Assembly (NCBI RefSeq): GCF_030817415.1
Contig: NZ_JAUSZI010000002.1
Span: 3,720,001 to 3,784,000 of the forward strand
Direction: 5' to 3'
Source: Streptomyces umbrinus
GTDB taxonomy: Bacteria > Actinomycetota > Actinomycetes > Streptomycetales > Streptomycetaceae
Length of the DNA: 64,000 nucleotides
Positions 47,030-56,432 of this stretch are shown here, one piece after another (the first letter of the stretch is position 1; each line of letters begins with the position of its first letter). The notes under the pieces are model-generated. The model had not been told where the DNA came from. It saw only the letters and a program-made list of their open reading frames with translations, and searched no databases. A program made the position numbers and the translations under genes.

Positions 47030-48364
47030 ATGAGCACACTTCCGCAGGAGCGCCGCGTCGTCACCGCCATTCCCGGTCCGAAGTCGCAGGAACTGCAGGC
47101 CCGCCGTCTCGCCGCGGTCGCGGCCGGAGTGGGGTCCGTGCTGCCCGTCTTCACCGCACGCGCGAGCGGCGGGATCATCGAGGACGTCGACGGGAACCGG
47201 CTGATCGACTTCGGCTCCGGCATCGCCGTGACGTCCGTCGGCGCGTCCGCCGAGGCCGTCGTACGCCGGGCCTCCGCCCAGCTCCAGGACTTCACCCACA
47301 CCTGTTTCATGGTCACGCCGTACGAGGGTTACGTGGCCGTCGCCGAGGCGCTGGCCGAGCTGACCCCGGGTGACCACGCCAAGAAGAGCGCCCTCTTCAA
47401 CTCCGGCGCCGAGGCCGTCGAGAACGCCGTCAAGATCGCGCGGGCGTACACCAAGCGGCAGGCCGTCGTCGTCTTCGACCACGGCTACCACGGGCGCACC
47501 AACCTCACGATGGCGCTGACCTCGAAGAACATGCCGTACAAGCACGGCTTCGGCCCGTTCGCCCCCGAGGTCTACCGCGTGCCGGTGGCGTACGGATACC
47601 GCTGGCCGACCGGTGCGGAGAACGCGGGCCCCGAGGCCGCCGCGCAGGCCATCGACCAGATCAGCAAGCAGGTCGGCGCGGAGAACGTGGCCGCGATCAT
47701 CATCGAGCCGCTGCTCGGCGAGGGCGGATTCATCGAGCCCGCCAAGGGCTTCCTGCCGGCCCTCAGCAAGTTCGCCACCGACAACGGGATCGTGTTCGTC
47801 GCGGACGAGATCCAGTCAGGCTTCTGCCGTACGGGCCAGTGGTTCGCGTGCGAGGACGAGGGTGTCGTCCCGGACCTGATCACCACCGCCAAGGGCATCG
47901 CGGGCGGTCTGCCGCTCGCCGCCGTCACGGGCCGCGCCGAGATCATGGACGCCGCGCACGCGGGCGGACTGGGCGGCACCTACGGCGGCAACCCGGTGGC
48001 CTGCGCGGGCGCGCTCGGCTCGATCGAGACGATGAAGGAGCTCGACCTCAACGCGAAGGCGAAGAACATCGAGGCCCTCATGAAGGCCCGGCTGGGCGCC
48101 ATGGCCGAGAAGTTCGACATCATCGGCGACGTCCGGGGCCGCGGCGCGATGATCGCCATCGAGCTGGTCAAGGACCGTACGACGAAGGAGCCGAACGCGG
48201 AGGCGACCGCCGCGCTCGCCAAGGCGTGCCACCAGGAGGGCCTGCTGGTCCTGACCTGTGGCACCTACGGAAACGTGCTGCGCTTCCTGCCGCCGCTGGT
48301 CATCGGCGAGGACCTGCTGAACGAGGGCCTCGACATCATCGAGCAGGCTTTTGCCCGCATCTGA
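47030..48364 (+). CDS. gabT: 4-aminobutyrate aminotransferase
   Basis: This PLP-dependent class III aminotransferase moves the amino group of GABA to 2-oxoglutarate, giving succinate semialdehyde. The 444-residue protein has FNSGAEAVENAVKIAR, FDHGYHGRTNLTMALT, FVADEIQSGFCRTG (PLP Asp) and the Schiff-base Lys in ITTAKGIAGGLPLAAVTG. The ATG 47030 follows CAGGGAG. It links the polyamine operon to central metabolism. Confidence 0.94.
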   Translation: MSTLPQERRVVTAIPGPKSQELQARRLAAVAAGVGSVLPVFTARASGGIIEDVDGNRLIDFGSGIAVTSVGASAEAVVRRASAQLQDFTHTCFMVTPYEGYVAVAEALAELTPGDHAKKSALFNSGAEAVENAVKIARAYTKRQAVVVFDHGYHGRTNLTMALTSKNMPYKHGFGPFAPEVYRVPVAYGYRWPTGAENAGPEAAAQAIDQISKQVGAENVAAIIIEPLLGEGGFIEPAKGFLPALSKFATDNGIVFVADEIQSGFCRTGQWFACEDEGVVPDLITTAKGIAGGLPLAAVTGRAEIMDAAHAGGLGGTYGGNPVACAGALGSIETMKELDLNAKAKNIEALMKARLGAMAEKFDIIGDVRGRGAMIAIELVKDRTTKEPNAEATAALAKACHQEGLLVLTCGTYGNVLRFLPPLVIGEDLLNEGLDIIEQAFARI

Positions 48365-48868
48365 GCGGAGTCTGTCTCATCGGTTCCGGTGTCGCGGCGG
48401 TGAGGAGCGGGGCGTGTGAAGAACGTGTGCGAGGTGCATGGCGGGACGCGAATCCACCTGTCGGAGGCCTCGGCCCTGACGTAGGTTCTACCCAGATGAG
48501 AGATACACCCCGGCCACAGGGGACTGTGGACGGTACCGGGACGGGGCCTCCCCAGCTTCGCCCTGGGCGTGCCTCGCGCACACAACCGGAGCTTCCGGCT
48601 TCGGGTCTCCTCACCGATCGGACAGTCGCCCGCCCCAAACCCCCCGGGGCGTGCGACAACCCGATCTGATCGGTTCCACCGAAGGGCTTGCACCTACCCC
48701 CCCTGGTGCAAGCCTTTCGGCGCGTTTGCGCGGCTTGTGTTGTGGTGTGGCTGCGGGATGGTGGGGGCTTGTCGCGCCCCGCGGCGGAGCCGCAAATGTC
48801 ACAGCCCCGCGCCCCTTGTAGGGGCGCCTCCGTCACCCCGGGCGATCATGCCTGGCAGGGTGTGTGGC
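48365..48868 (+). other. 504-base intergenic region, candidate small RNA
   Basis: No open frame here has convincing codon use. It contains several hairpins, including a 10-base perfect stem at 48683-48717, and a degenerate family A repeat near 48780-48835. I have an unverified memory of small RNAs reported next to gabT in S. coelicolor. Only the structure is seen here. Confidence 0.35.
48683..48717 (+). terminator. Stable hairpin downstream of gabT
   Basis: GGCTTGCACC pairs with GGTGCAAGCC around a ten-base loop, followed by TTTCGG. It is 320 bases beyond the gabT stop, so it more likely ends a separate short transcript in this gap. Confidence 0.6.
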
Positions 48869-49576
48869 ATGACCAGCGTTCCGGATCCGCACCAGTCGCA
48901 GCATGCGCCTGCCCATGTAGACGGTGAGCGGCGTGCCGTGGTGCGGCCTGTCTGGGTCCTCGTGCCGCTCCTTCTCCTCTTCGGCCTTCTCACCTGGCAG
49001 GCCGCCGTCGACGGCCCGGTCCGTCGGGCGGACGAGCGGCTGGCCGGGGAGGTCAGGGGAAGTCGGCTGCCGAGCGGTGCCGCGGAGTTCCTCGCGGATC
49101 TCGGCAATCTCGTGGTGGCCGTTCCGGTGCTGCTCGCCGTCATCGTGTACGTGTCCTGGCGGGCCCGGCGCGAGGGCCCGCCCCGCTGGTGGGTTCCGTC
49201 GCTCGCGGCACTGGTCGCCATGGCCGCCGTACCGGCATTGGTCGTGCCTCTGAAGGAAGCGGTCGGCCGGACCGGCCCACCCGGTATGGCCGGGGACGGC
49301 TACTACCCCTCGGGCCACACGGCCACGGCCGCCGTCGCGTACGGAGCGGCCGTCCTCCTCCTGCTCCCCTGGCTCAACAGCCGCTACCGCCGCCGCGAAC
49401 TGGTCATCGGCTACCTGGTCCTGGTGGCGGCGGTCGGCTTCGGCCTGGTCCGCCGCGGCTACCACTGGCCACTGGATGTGGCGGGGAGCTGGTGTCTGAG
49501 CGCCATGCTGCTGCTGGGGCTCGCGATGGTCACGAGCCCCAGCAGCAGTAGCGACACGGCTCGTCAGCCGAAGTAG
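48869..49576 (+). CDS. PAP2-family membrane phosphatase
   Basis: The 235-residue protein has about five to six helices and the phosphatase triad spread over KEAVGRTGPPG, YYPSGHTATAAVAYG and RRGYHWPLDVAG (Ser/His/His-Asp). It would dephosphorylate a lipid pyrophosphate or phosphatidate at the outer face. The ATG 48869 has AGGG about eight bases upstream and is favoured over an in-frame ATG at 48848. The end overlaps the chitinase remnant on the other strand by 13 bases. Confidence 0.9.
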   Translation: MTSVPDPHQSQHAPAHVDGERRAVVRPVWVLVPLLLLFGLLTWQAAVDGPVRRADERLAGEVRGSRLPSGAAEFLADLGNLVVAVPVLLAVIVYVSWRARREGPPRWWVPSLAALVAMAAVPALVVPLKEAVGRTGPPGMAGDGYYPSGHTATAAVAYGAAVLLLLPWLNSRYRRRELVIGYLVLVAAVGFGLVRRGYHWPLDVAGSWCLSAMLLLGLAMVTSPSSSSDTARQPK

Positions 49577-49868
49577 CCGTCGAAGTTCTTCGAGAACTCC
49601 CACCCCCGAACCGGTCCCAGTTGATCGACCACGTCATCAGGCCGCGGAGGGCGGGCCAGGTGCCGTGGGTCGTGCAGGAGCCGCAGTTCGTCTTCCTGGT
49701 GAGGCAGTCGAGGGCCTTGTTGGTCTCGGACGACGGGACGTGGCCGTTGCCCGCGTTCGGCGTTGCCGGCATGCCGATGGCGATCTGGTCGGGGCGCAGG
49801 GGCGGGAAGACGTTGTTGGCGTCGCCCGCGACCGGGAAGTCGGTCAGGAGCATGTCGGTCATGGCGAT
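49564..49868 (-). pseudogene. C-terminal remnant of a GH18 chitinase
   Basis: The fragment reads IAMTDMLLTDFPVAG, NNVFPPLRPDQIAIGMPATP, NKALDCLTRKTNCG and GLMTWSINWDRFG, the end of a streptomycete family 18 chitinase. Two defects are seen. Everything upstream is replaced by a TnpB element whose end touches codon IAMTD. One extra G near 49606 shifts the frame before the terminal WEFSKNFDGYFG. A DasR-like site survives beyond the element at 51392. Confidence 0.85.
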
Positions 49869-51290
49869 TTGACATCCTCTCCCTCTTAAAAGAGGGGGAT
49901 TCCAACCCATACGGGCTGAGGTTCACGGGTGCTCGCACGGCTGGTGGCCGTTGTCACCCCTCCGGCACCGGCTGAGCGCCGGGGGCGGGGATCCCGCCCT
50001 GTCCTGCCGCGACGTTGATGCTGGCGTTGGTGTCCGCGTTGCAGGTGAAGCCTCAGGATTCGCACTCGAACTCGGCTTGGCTCTTGCGCGAGTTCTTGTC
50101 GATCCTCCCCCACTGCCTTAAGGGCGTGGGAGGTGCCCCCAGCAGGCGCTGCACCGCAGACTCGTGTAGGGGGCGGGTACATCTTCGACCCGGCCGGGGG
50201 CCCTTGTGCTCGGTGCGCCGCCTGAGCAGGCCCCAGCCCTGGGCGAGGATGCCCCGGTTCAGCCCCGCCTTCTGCGCCACGTTCTTGCCGGGCCGCTCCA
50301 TGGTGCCCTTCGCGGAACGGGTCATGTTCGTGATGTGCAGCTTCTCGAACCGCACCAGGCCGTACGAGCGGGCGAGCATGGTGCTGGTCTTCTCGCACCA
50401 GTCCTTACGCCGGTTCACCTCGCGGGCCTTGAGCCTGGCGACCTTCGCGTACTCGGCCGTCTTCTGCTCGCTGCCCTTCGGGGCGCGGGCAGCCCGCCGC
50501 TCGTGCTTGCGGATCCGGGCGCGTTCCTTGACGGTGAGCTGCGGGCAGTTCAGTTTCCGCCCGTCCGACAGAGCGGCGGTGATGGTCACCCCCCGGTCGA
50601 CGCCGACGACTTCGCCTGTGCCGGGCCCGGCCACCGGCTCGGGGATGACGGCGAACGCCACATGCCACTGCCTATTGCGGAAGGTCACCCGGAACGTCTT
50701 CGCGTCGGGCAGCTTCGCGCCCTTGCCCCGTGCGCTGAGACGGAACCGTACCCAGCCGCAGCCGGGCACCTTCACCTGAGCCCACCGCCGGTTCAGCTTC
50801 CGCACCACCACCGAGCGGCCCATGATCTGCTTGCCGGTCCTCGCGTTCAGCTTCGGGCTGCCGTCCGCCTCGTACTCGGGCACACGGTCGGTGCCGATGA
50901 CGCGGAAGCCCTCGTGCCGGTACTTTCTGCGCCAGGTCGGCTCACCGAACCCGGAGGCGAAGCGGGCGTTCCTGGCCTGCGCGAAGTCCTTGAGTGCCTG
51001 CTGCTTGCACGTCGGCGTTCCCGTCACGCAGCCATGCGTTGTCACGCCGGGCCTCGGTGAGCTGATGGCACTGCTCGGCGAACCCGGGCGCGGACCTGCG
51101 GCCCGGCATCCAGCACGCGTGCTGCTCGACGGCGAGGTTCCACACATACCGGGCGTGCGCGCAGTGCAGCAGCATCTGCTGTGCCTGTTCGCTCGTCGGG
51201 TACATCCGAAACCGTGCCATGCCGAGAACCTGGATCACACCTTCCCCGACCGCGCACACCATCGATCACTCACCCGTGCGAGTGACCACG
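49869..51290 (-). mobile_element. Decayed IS200/IS605-group element carrying tnpB only
   Basis: The right end has GGAATCCCCCTCTTTTAAGA followed by GGGAGAGGATGTCAA, a hairpin ending in TCAA at 49869, directly abutting chitinase codons. The other end is less certain; a TCACTC/GAGTGA hairpin at 51266-51285 may mark it. No tnpA is present. The 3' part of tnpB and the right end would encode the guide (omega/re) RNA if still transcribed. Confidence 0.75.
49954..51220 (-). pseudogene. TnpB-type RNA-guided nuclease, multiply broken
   Basis: The N-terminus MARFRMYPTSEQAQQMLLHC is in one frame. The middle (VGVDRGVTITAALSDGRKLN with RuvC Asp, and LVRFEKLHITNM with RuvC Glu) is in another after a shift near 51030. 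The first zinc-finger pair YTSLRCSACW is in a third frame near 50150. A TGA at 50053 replaces the Cys codon in CES-x-GFTCNADTNASINVAAG, which carries the last RuvC Asp. At least three lesions make the protein inactive. Confidence 0.88.
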
Positions 51291-51391
51291 CCCAGCCGAC
51301 CACCGGCCACGACCACCGGCCCCAGAACCCTCAACTCCCCGCCACCATCCGTTCGTGCCCCCCAGCACCATGGACGTGGAGCGTGCTCAAT

Positions 51392-51405
51392 TTGGTCCAG
51401 ACCAA
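51392..51405. promoter_or_regulatory. DasR-type (dre) site of the lost chitinase gene
   Basis: TTGGTCCAGACCAA closely matches the GntR-type dre consensus (TGGTCTAGACCA core), and TGGTCCAGACC elements are known in streptomycete chitinase promoters. On the minus strand it is upstream of the chitinase remnant, on the far side of the TnpB element. Confidence 0.65.
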
Positions 51406-51434
51406 TCCTGTCGTCAAGGCCTCCGACAGCTATC

Positions 51435-51512
51435 CGCGGTCATCGGCTGCCGCGGTCATCGGTCAACGGCTATCGCAGTCATCGGTTGTCGCGGTCATCG
51501 GTCGCCAGACCC
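51435..51512. repeat. Tandem 39-base repeat containing CGCGGTCATCGG
   Basis: CGCRGTCATCGG occurs four times at 51435, 51451, 51474 and 51490. Spacings alternate 16/23/16, so two units of 39 bases are present. The second unit overlaps the last codons of the gene ending at 51479, giving its DDRDNR tail. Confidence 0.75.
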
Positions 51513-51937
51513 GCCGCCGCCTCGTGCATCGCCAGTTCCAGCAGCGTCGGATCGGTGAGCGTGCCGGAGCCGTCCGGCGGGACGAGCCAGCGGACCCCGC
51601 CGGTCGACCTCCCCGGATACGGCACCACGATCCACGTACCGTGCCCCGCCGTGCGCACCCCCGTGCCGAGCCACCGGGCCGCCGTGCCCGGGGGTACGAA
51701 GAACCCCATCCGGGCGTCACCGAAGTCGACGAGCACCGGGCCCGGTTGATCGAGCACCCGGGTCAGCACGTCGAGCGTCGGATAGCCGAGTTCGCCCGGC
51801 AGGATGAGTACGTCCCAGACCCTGCCCGCCTGCAGCAGCGCGACCCCCAGCGGGTTGCGCTCCCACTCCCAGCGGCAGGCCTCTGGATCCGGAGCGACGG
51901 ATGCCAGCCACTCGACCGCCGTCTTGGCCCCTGTCAT
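51479..51937 (-). CDS. Conserved small protein, possible primase/polymerase N-domain-like
   Basis: The ATG 51937 follows GGGAGGTTCCGCC. The 152-residue protein reads WERNPLGVALLQAGRVWDVL, RVLDQPGPVLVDFGDARMGFFVPPGT and GVRWLVPPDGSGTLTDPTLLELAMHEA. A similar pattern (short beta strands, RWLVPPDG) occurs in streptomycete proteins annotated as bifunctional primase/polymerase-like, but no catalytic acidic motif is clear, so the function is unassigned. The C-terminus runs into a tandem repeat. Confidence 0.7.
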   Translation of the reverse strand: MTGAKTAVEWLASVAPDPEACRWEWERNPLGVALLQAGRVWDVLILPGELGYPTLDVLTRVLDQPGPVLVDFGDARMGFFVPPGTAARWLGTGVRTAGHGTWIVVPYPGRSTGGVRWLVPPDGSGTLTDPTLLELAMHEAAAGLATDDRDNR

Positions 51938-52055
51938 GGCGGAACCTCCCTTTTTCTCGTGTCGACGCTGGTCGCGTCACAGGAGAGAGGGAGGTTCGGG
52001 CCTGGCATTACGCGGGTTCTGACGACTTGTTGAGAGTGAAGCGGGTCACACGGTC

Positions 52056-53483
52056 TCAGCTGTCGAAGCCGAGCCCCAGCCGGTCCATCGTCTTCAGCCA
52101 GAGATTGCGGCGGCCGCCGTGCGCGTCCGCCCGTGCCAGGGACCACTTGGTGAGCGCGATCCCCGTCCACGCGAACGGTTCCGGCGGGAAGGGCAGCGGC
52201 TTCTTGCGGACCATCTCCAGCGACGTGCGTTCCGTGCGCTCCCCCGACAGCAGGTCGAGCATCACGTCCGCGCCGAAGCGGGTGGCGCCGACGCCGAGGC
52301 CCGTATATCCCGCCGCGTAGGCCACGCGGCCCTGGTGCGCCGTGCCGAAGAAGGCCGAGAAGCGGGAGCAGGTGTCGATCGCACCGCCCCACGCGTGGCT
52401 GAAGCGGACGCCCTCCAACTGCGGGAAGCAGGTGAAGAAGTGCCCGGCGAGCTTCGCGTACGTCTGAGGCCGGTCGTCGTACTCGGCGCGCACCCGGCCG
52501 CCGTACGGATAGACCGCGTCGTAGCCGCCCCACAGGATCCGGTTGTCGGCGGACAACCGGAAGTAGTGGAACTGGTTCGCCGAGTCCCCGAGGCCCTGCC
52601 GGTTCTTCCAGCCGATGGAGGCGAGCTGTTCGGCGGTGAGCGGCTCGGTCATCAGCGCGTAGTCGTAGACCGGGACGGTGTACGAGCGCACGCGCCTGAC
52701 CAGGTTCGGGAAGATGTTCGTGCCGAGCGCGACCCGGCGGGCACGGACACTGCCGTACGGAGTGCGTACGGCCATCCCGGCGCCGTACGGCTTGAGAGTG
52801 AGCGCGGGCGTGTTCTCGTACACCCGGACACCCAGTTCGACGCAGGCGCGCCTGAGGCCCCAGGCGAGCTTGGCGGGGTGCAGCATGGCGACGCCGCGGC
52901 GGTCGTGCAGACCCGCGAGGAAAGTCGGTGAGTCGACTTGTTCCCGTACGGCCTCGGCGTCCAGGTACTCGACGCCGTTCGCCAGGCCGCGGCGCTCCAA
53001 CTCCTCGTACCAGTCGCGGAGTTCGGACGCCTGATACGGCTCGGTGGCGACGTCGATCTCGCCGGTGCGCTCGAAGTCGCAGTCGAGGGAGTAGCGGGCG
53101 ACGGTCGCCTCGATGCCGTCGAGGTTGCGGGCGCCCAGCTCCTGGAGCTTGTGGATCTCGTCGGGCCAGCGGGTCAGGCCGTTGGACAGGCCGTGGGTGA
53201 GGGAGGCGGCGCAGAATCCGCCGTTGCGGCCCGAGGCGGCCCAGCCCGCCTCGCGGCCCTCGACCAGGACGACCTCGCGCCCGGGGTCGCGCTCCTTGGC
53301 GAGGAGCGCGGTCCACAGCCCGCTGTAGCCGCCGCCGACGACGAGCAGGTCGCAGGTCTCGGCGGTGGTGAGGGCGGGCTCGGGGCGGGGCCTGCCGGGG
53401 TCGTCCAGCCAGTACGGGACCGGCTGGGCGTCCGAAAGCGACTTCGCCCAGTTCTTGTCACGGCTCATGGCGCTTGGGGCCAT
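52056..53483 (-). CDS. FAD-dependent amine oxidoreductase (DAO family, PuuB-like)
   Basis: The 475-residue protein has an FAD dinucleotide fold (CDLLVVGGGYSGLWTALLAKE), AGWAASGRNGGFCAASL typical of glycine-oxidase/gamma-glutamylputrescine-oxidase relatives, and the second FAD contact YTGLGVGATRFGADVMLDL. The ATG 53483 follows GGGAG at good spacing. It is the last gene of the polyamine operon, after PotC. It probably oxidises putrescine or a conjugate to the aminoaldehyde. Confidence 0.88.
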   Translation of the reverse strand: MAPSAMSRDKNWAKSLSDAQPVPYWLDDPGRPRPEPALTTAETCDLLVVGGGYSGLWTALLAKERDPGREVVLVEGREAGWAASGRNGGFCAASLTHGLSNGLTRWPDEIHKLQELGARNLDGIEATVARYSLDCDFERTGEIDVATEPYQASELRDWYEELERRGLANGVEYLDAEAVREQVDSPTFLAGLHDRRGVAMLHPAKLAWGLRRACVELGVRVYENTPALTLKPYGAGMAVRTPYGSVRARRVALGTNIFPNLVRRVRSYTVPVYDYALMTEPLTAEQLASIGWKNRQGLGDSANQFHYFRLSADNRILWGGYDAVYPYGGRVRAEYDDRPQTYAKLAGHFFTCFPQLEGVRFSHAWGGAIDTCSRFSAFFGTAHQGRVAYAAGYTGLGVGATRFGADVMLDLLSGERTERTSLEMVRKKPLPFPPEPFAWTGIALTKWSLARADAHGGRRNLWLKTMDRLGLGFDS

Positions 53484-53549
53484 GATTTCAACTCCCTACG
53501 ACTGCTGCTTTCTTGAAGTTCTTGATGTTTCTCGATGTTTCTCGAAGCG

Positions 53550-54350
53550 CTATGCCTTCTGGCGGTTTCGGCGGTTGCCGATGACCATTCCGGCCAGCAC
53601 GAACAGTACGGCGACGATGAACATGGCCGTACCGATGACATTGATCTGAACGGGTGTTCCGCGCTGGGCCGAGCCCCAGACGAACATGGGGAAGGTGACG
53701 GTCGAACCCGCGTTGAAATTGGTGATGATGAAGTCGTCGAAGGAGAGCGCGAAGGCGAGCAGCGCCCCGGCGGCGATTCCGGGGGCGGCGATGGGCAGGG
53801 TGACGCGGACGAAGGTCTGCACGGGACCCGCGTACAGGTCCTGGGCGGCCTGCTCCAGCCGCGGGTCCATCGACATGACACGAGCCTTGACGGCGGTGAC
53901 CACGAAGCTCAGACAGAACATGATGTGGGCGATCAGGATCGTCCAGAAGCCGAGCTGCGCGCCCAGGTTGAGGAAGAGCGTGAGCAGCGAGGCGGCCATC
54001 ACGACCTCGGGCATCGCCATCGGCAGGAAGATCAGCGAGTTCACGGCGCCGCGCGCCCGGAAGCGGTAGCGGACGAGCGCGAAGGCGATCATCGTGCCGA
54101 GGACGGTCGCGCCGAGGGTCGCCCAGGCCGCGATCTGCAGGCTCAGCGAGAGCGAGCCGCACAGGTCCGCCACCCCGCAGGGATCGGTCCAGGCGTCCGT
54201 GGAGAACTGCTGCCATTCGTAGTTGAAGCGCCCCTTCGGATTGTTGAAGGAGAACACCGTGACGACGATGTTCGGCAGCAGCAGATAGCCGAGGGTCAGC
54301 AGACCCGCGATGACAACGAGACGGCGCTTCAGCCAGCGTACGAGGGCCAT
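53550..54350 (-). CDS. potC: Spermidine/putrescine ABC transporter permease PotC
   Basis: The 266-residue membrane protein has six helices and the EAA loop RLEQAAQDLYAGPVQTFVRV. The start ATG directly abuts the potB stop (TAAATG). LSFDDFIITNFNAG is typical of PotC. Confidence 0.92.
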   Translation of the reverse strand: MALVRWLKRRLVVIAGLLTLGYLLLPNIVVTVFSFNNPKGRFNYEWQQFSTDAWTDPCGVADLCGSLSLSLQIAAWATLGATVLGTMIAFALVRYRFRARGAVNSLIFLPMAMPEVVMAASLLTLFLNLGAQLGFWTILIAHIMFCLSFVVTAVKARVMSMDPRLEQAAQDLYAGPVQTFVRVTLPIAAPGIAAGALLAFALSFDDFIITNFNAGSTVTFPMFVWGSAQRGTPVQINVIGTAMFIVAVLFVLAGMVIGNRRNRQKA

Positions 54351-55280
54351 TTAAACCAGATCCTCCGTCCCGGACTTGCGAATGTAGAGCGTGACGATGG
54401 CGAGGATCCCGGCCATGAGAATGAACGAGAGCGCCGCGGCCGTCGGATAGTCGAGAATCCGCAGGAATTGGGTCTGGATGACGTTTCCGACCATGCGGGT
54501 GTCGGTGGAGCCGAGCAGATCGGCGTTCACGTAGTCGCCGCTCGCCGGAATGAACGTGAGCAGCGTCCCGGAGACGACACCGGGCATCGACAGCGGGAAG
54601 GTCACCTTGCGGAAGGTGGTGAAGGGCTTCGCGTACAGGTCGCCCGCCGCCTCGTGCAGCCGCCCGTCGATCCGCTCGAGCGAGGTGTAGAGCGGCAGGA
54701 TCATGAACGGCAGGAAGTTGTACGTGAGACCGCAGACCACCGCGAGCGGTGTGGCCAGTACGCGGTCCCCGGCCGTGATCCCGAGCCAGCTGGTGACGTC
54801 CAGGACGTGCAGCGTGTTGAGGGCGCCGACGACCGGGCCGCCGTCCGCGAGGATCGTCTTCCAGGCGAGCGTACGGATCAGGAAGCTGGTGAAGAACGGC
54901 GCGATCACCAGGATCAGGATCAGGTTGCGCCAGCGGCCCGCGCGGAACGCGATCAGATACGCGAGCGGATAGCCGAGCAGCAGACACAGGATCGTGGCGG
55001 TGCCGGCGTACGCGATGGAGCGCAGGAACTGCGGCCAGTAGTCGGCCACTGCGTCCCAGTACGTCGCGAAGTGCCAGGTGACCTTGTAGCCCTCCTCCAG
55101 GGAGCCCGTCTGCACGGACGTGGAGGCCTGGTAGACCATCGGCAGCGCGAAGAAGACGAGCAGCCAGAGGATGCCGGGGAGCAGCAGCCAGTACGGGGTG
55201 AGGCGCCCTCTCTTCCGAGGCGGGCGCTCCTCGGGCGCGGGCGTGGGCGCCAGGGGTGGCGCGTCGGTGACGGTCGTCAT
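54351..55280 (-). CDS. potB: Spermidine/putrescine ABC transporter permease PotB
   Basis: This 309-residue permease reads PYWLLLPGILWLLVFFALPMVYQ and carries the EAA loop RLHEAAGDLYAKPFTTFRKV. The ATG 55280 overlaps the potA stop (ATGA). It pairs with PotC. Confidence 0.92.
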   Translation of the reverse strand: MTTVTDAPPLAPTPAPEERPPRKRGRLTPYWLLLPGILWLLVFFALPMVYQASTSVQTGSLEEGYKVTWHFATYWDAVADYWPQFLRSIAYAGTATILCLLLGYPLAYLIAFRAGRWRNLILILVIAPFFTSFLIRTLAWKTILADGGPVVGALNTLHVLDVTSWLGITAGDRVLATPLAVVCGLTYNFLPFMILPLYTSLERIDGRLHEAAGDLYAKPFTTFRKVTFPLSMPGVVSGTLLTFIPASGDYVNADLLGSTDTRMVGNVIQTQFLRILDYPTAAALSFILMAGILAIVTLYIRKSGTEDLV

Positions 55281-56432
55281 CAGGCCGCCTCTTCCTCGAC
55301 CGTTTCGATGCCGGCGTCGATGTCCTGAGCGGCGTCCAGGCCGAAAGTGTGGGCCGGGTTCCAGTGCAGGACGACCTCGGTGCCCGGCACCAGCCGGGAG
55401 TCGCGGTCTATGTTCTGGGCGTAGACCTCGAACTCCGGGCAGACCGGGCTGTCGATGACGTACTGCGTGGAGACGCCGATGAAGCTGGAGTCGGCGATCG
55501 TGCCGGTGATGCGGTTGCGGCCCGCCGGGATCTCGCCCGCGTCGTCGGCGTGCGTGAGCGAGATCTTCTCGGGGCGTACACCGACGAGGACCTTGCCACC
55601 GGTCGTCGTGGGCGCGGAACATCGCGCAGCGGGCAGCAGGAGCTTGCCGCCACCCGCCTTGAGAACGATCTCGTCGCCGCTCTTGGAGTCGACCTCGGCC
55701 TCGATGAGGTTCGAGGTGCCGAGGAAGTTGGCGACGAACGTGGTGTTCGGGTTCTCGTAGAGGTCGGCGGGCGAGCCGAGCTGTTCGACGCGGCCCGCGT
55801 TCATCACGGCGACCGTGTCGGCCATGGTCATGGCCTCCTCCTGGTCGTGCGTGACGTGCACGAAGGTGATGCCGACCTCGGTCTGGATGCGCTTGAGCTC
55901 CAGCTGCATCTGCCGGCGCAGCTTGAGGTCGAGGGCGCCGAGGGGCTCGTCGAGGAGGAGCACCTTGGGGGTGTTGATCAGCGCGCGGGGCCACGGCGAC
56001 GCGCTGCTGCTGGCCGCCGGAGAGCTGGTGCGGCTTCTTACGGGCCTGCTCGCCGAGCTGGACCAGCTCCAGCATGTCCTCGACCTGCTTCTTCACCGAC
56101 TTGATGCCGCGTCTGCGCAGACCGAAGGCGACGTTCTCGAAGATGTCGAGGTGCGGGAAGAGCGCGTACGACTGGAAGACGGTGTTCACCGGCCGCTTGT
56201 ACGGCGGCAGGTTCGTCACGTCCTGGTCGCCGAGCCGGACCGAGCCGGAGGAAGGTTCCTCCAGACCGGCGATCATGCGCAGCGTGGTGGTCTTGCCGCA
56301 GCCCGAGGCGCCCAGGAGCGCGAAGAACGAGCCCTGGGGCACGGTCAGGTCGAGCGGGTGGACGGCGGTGAAGGAGCCGTAGGTCTTGCTGATTCCGGAG
56401 AGGCGGACGTCGCCGCCGGTGTCGTTCGTCAT
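55280..56432 (-). CDS. potA: Spermidine/putrescine ABC transporter ATPase PotA, frameshifted as sequenced
   Basis: The N-terminal frame runs from MTNDTGG through [13 protein letters not shown] (Walker A) to [11 protein letters not shown]. One extra C in a CCCC run near 55988 then shifts the frame, and [20 protein letters not shown] (Walker B) with the TOBE domain continues in the next frame to 55280. Removing that C restores ARALINTPK and a 383-residue PotA. The ATG 56432 follows AGGGACC. With a single lesion, a sequencing error is as likely as a real mutation. Confidence 0.88.

Noticed and set aside
48780..48835. Additional full copy of repeat family A
   Set aside because: Only scattered parts of the core remain, so I mention it within the gap but do not count it as a copy.
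53543..53556. TCGAAGCGCTATGC, half of the LacI-type palindrome, between the amine oxidase and potC
   Set aside because: Only the left half matches, and it lies within the polyamine operon, not in a promoter. It is probably chance.
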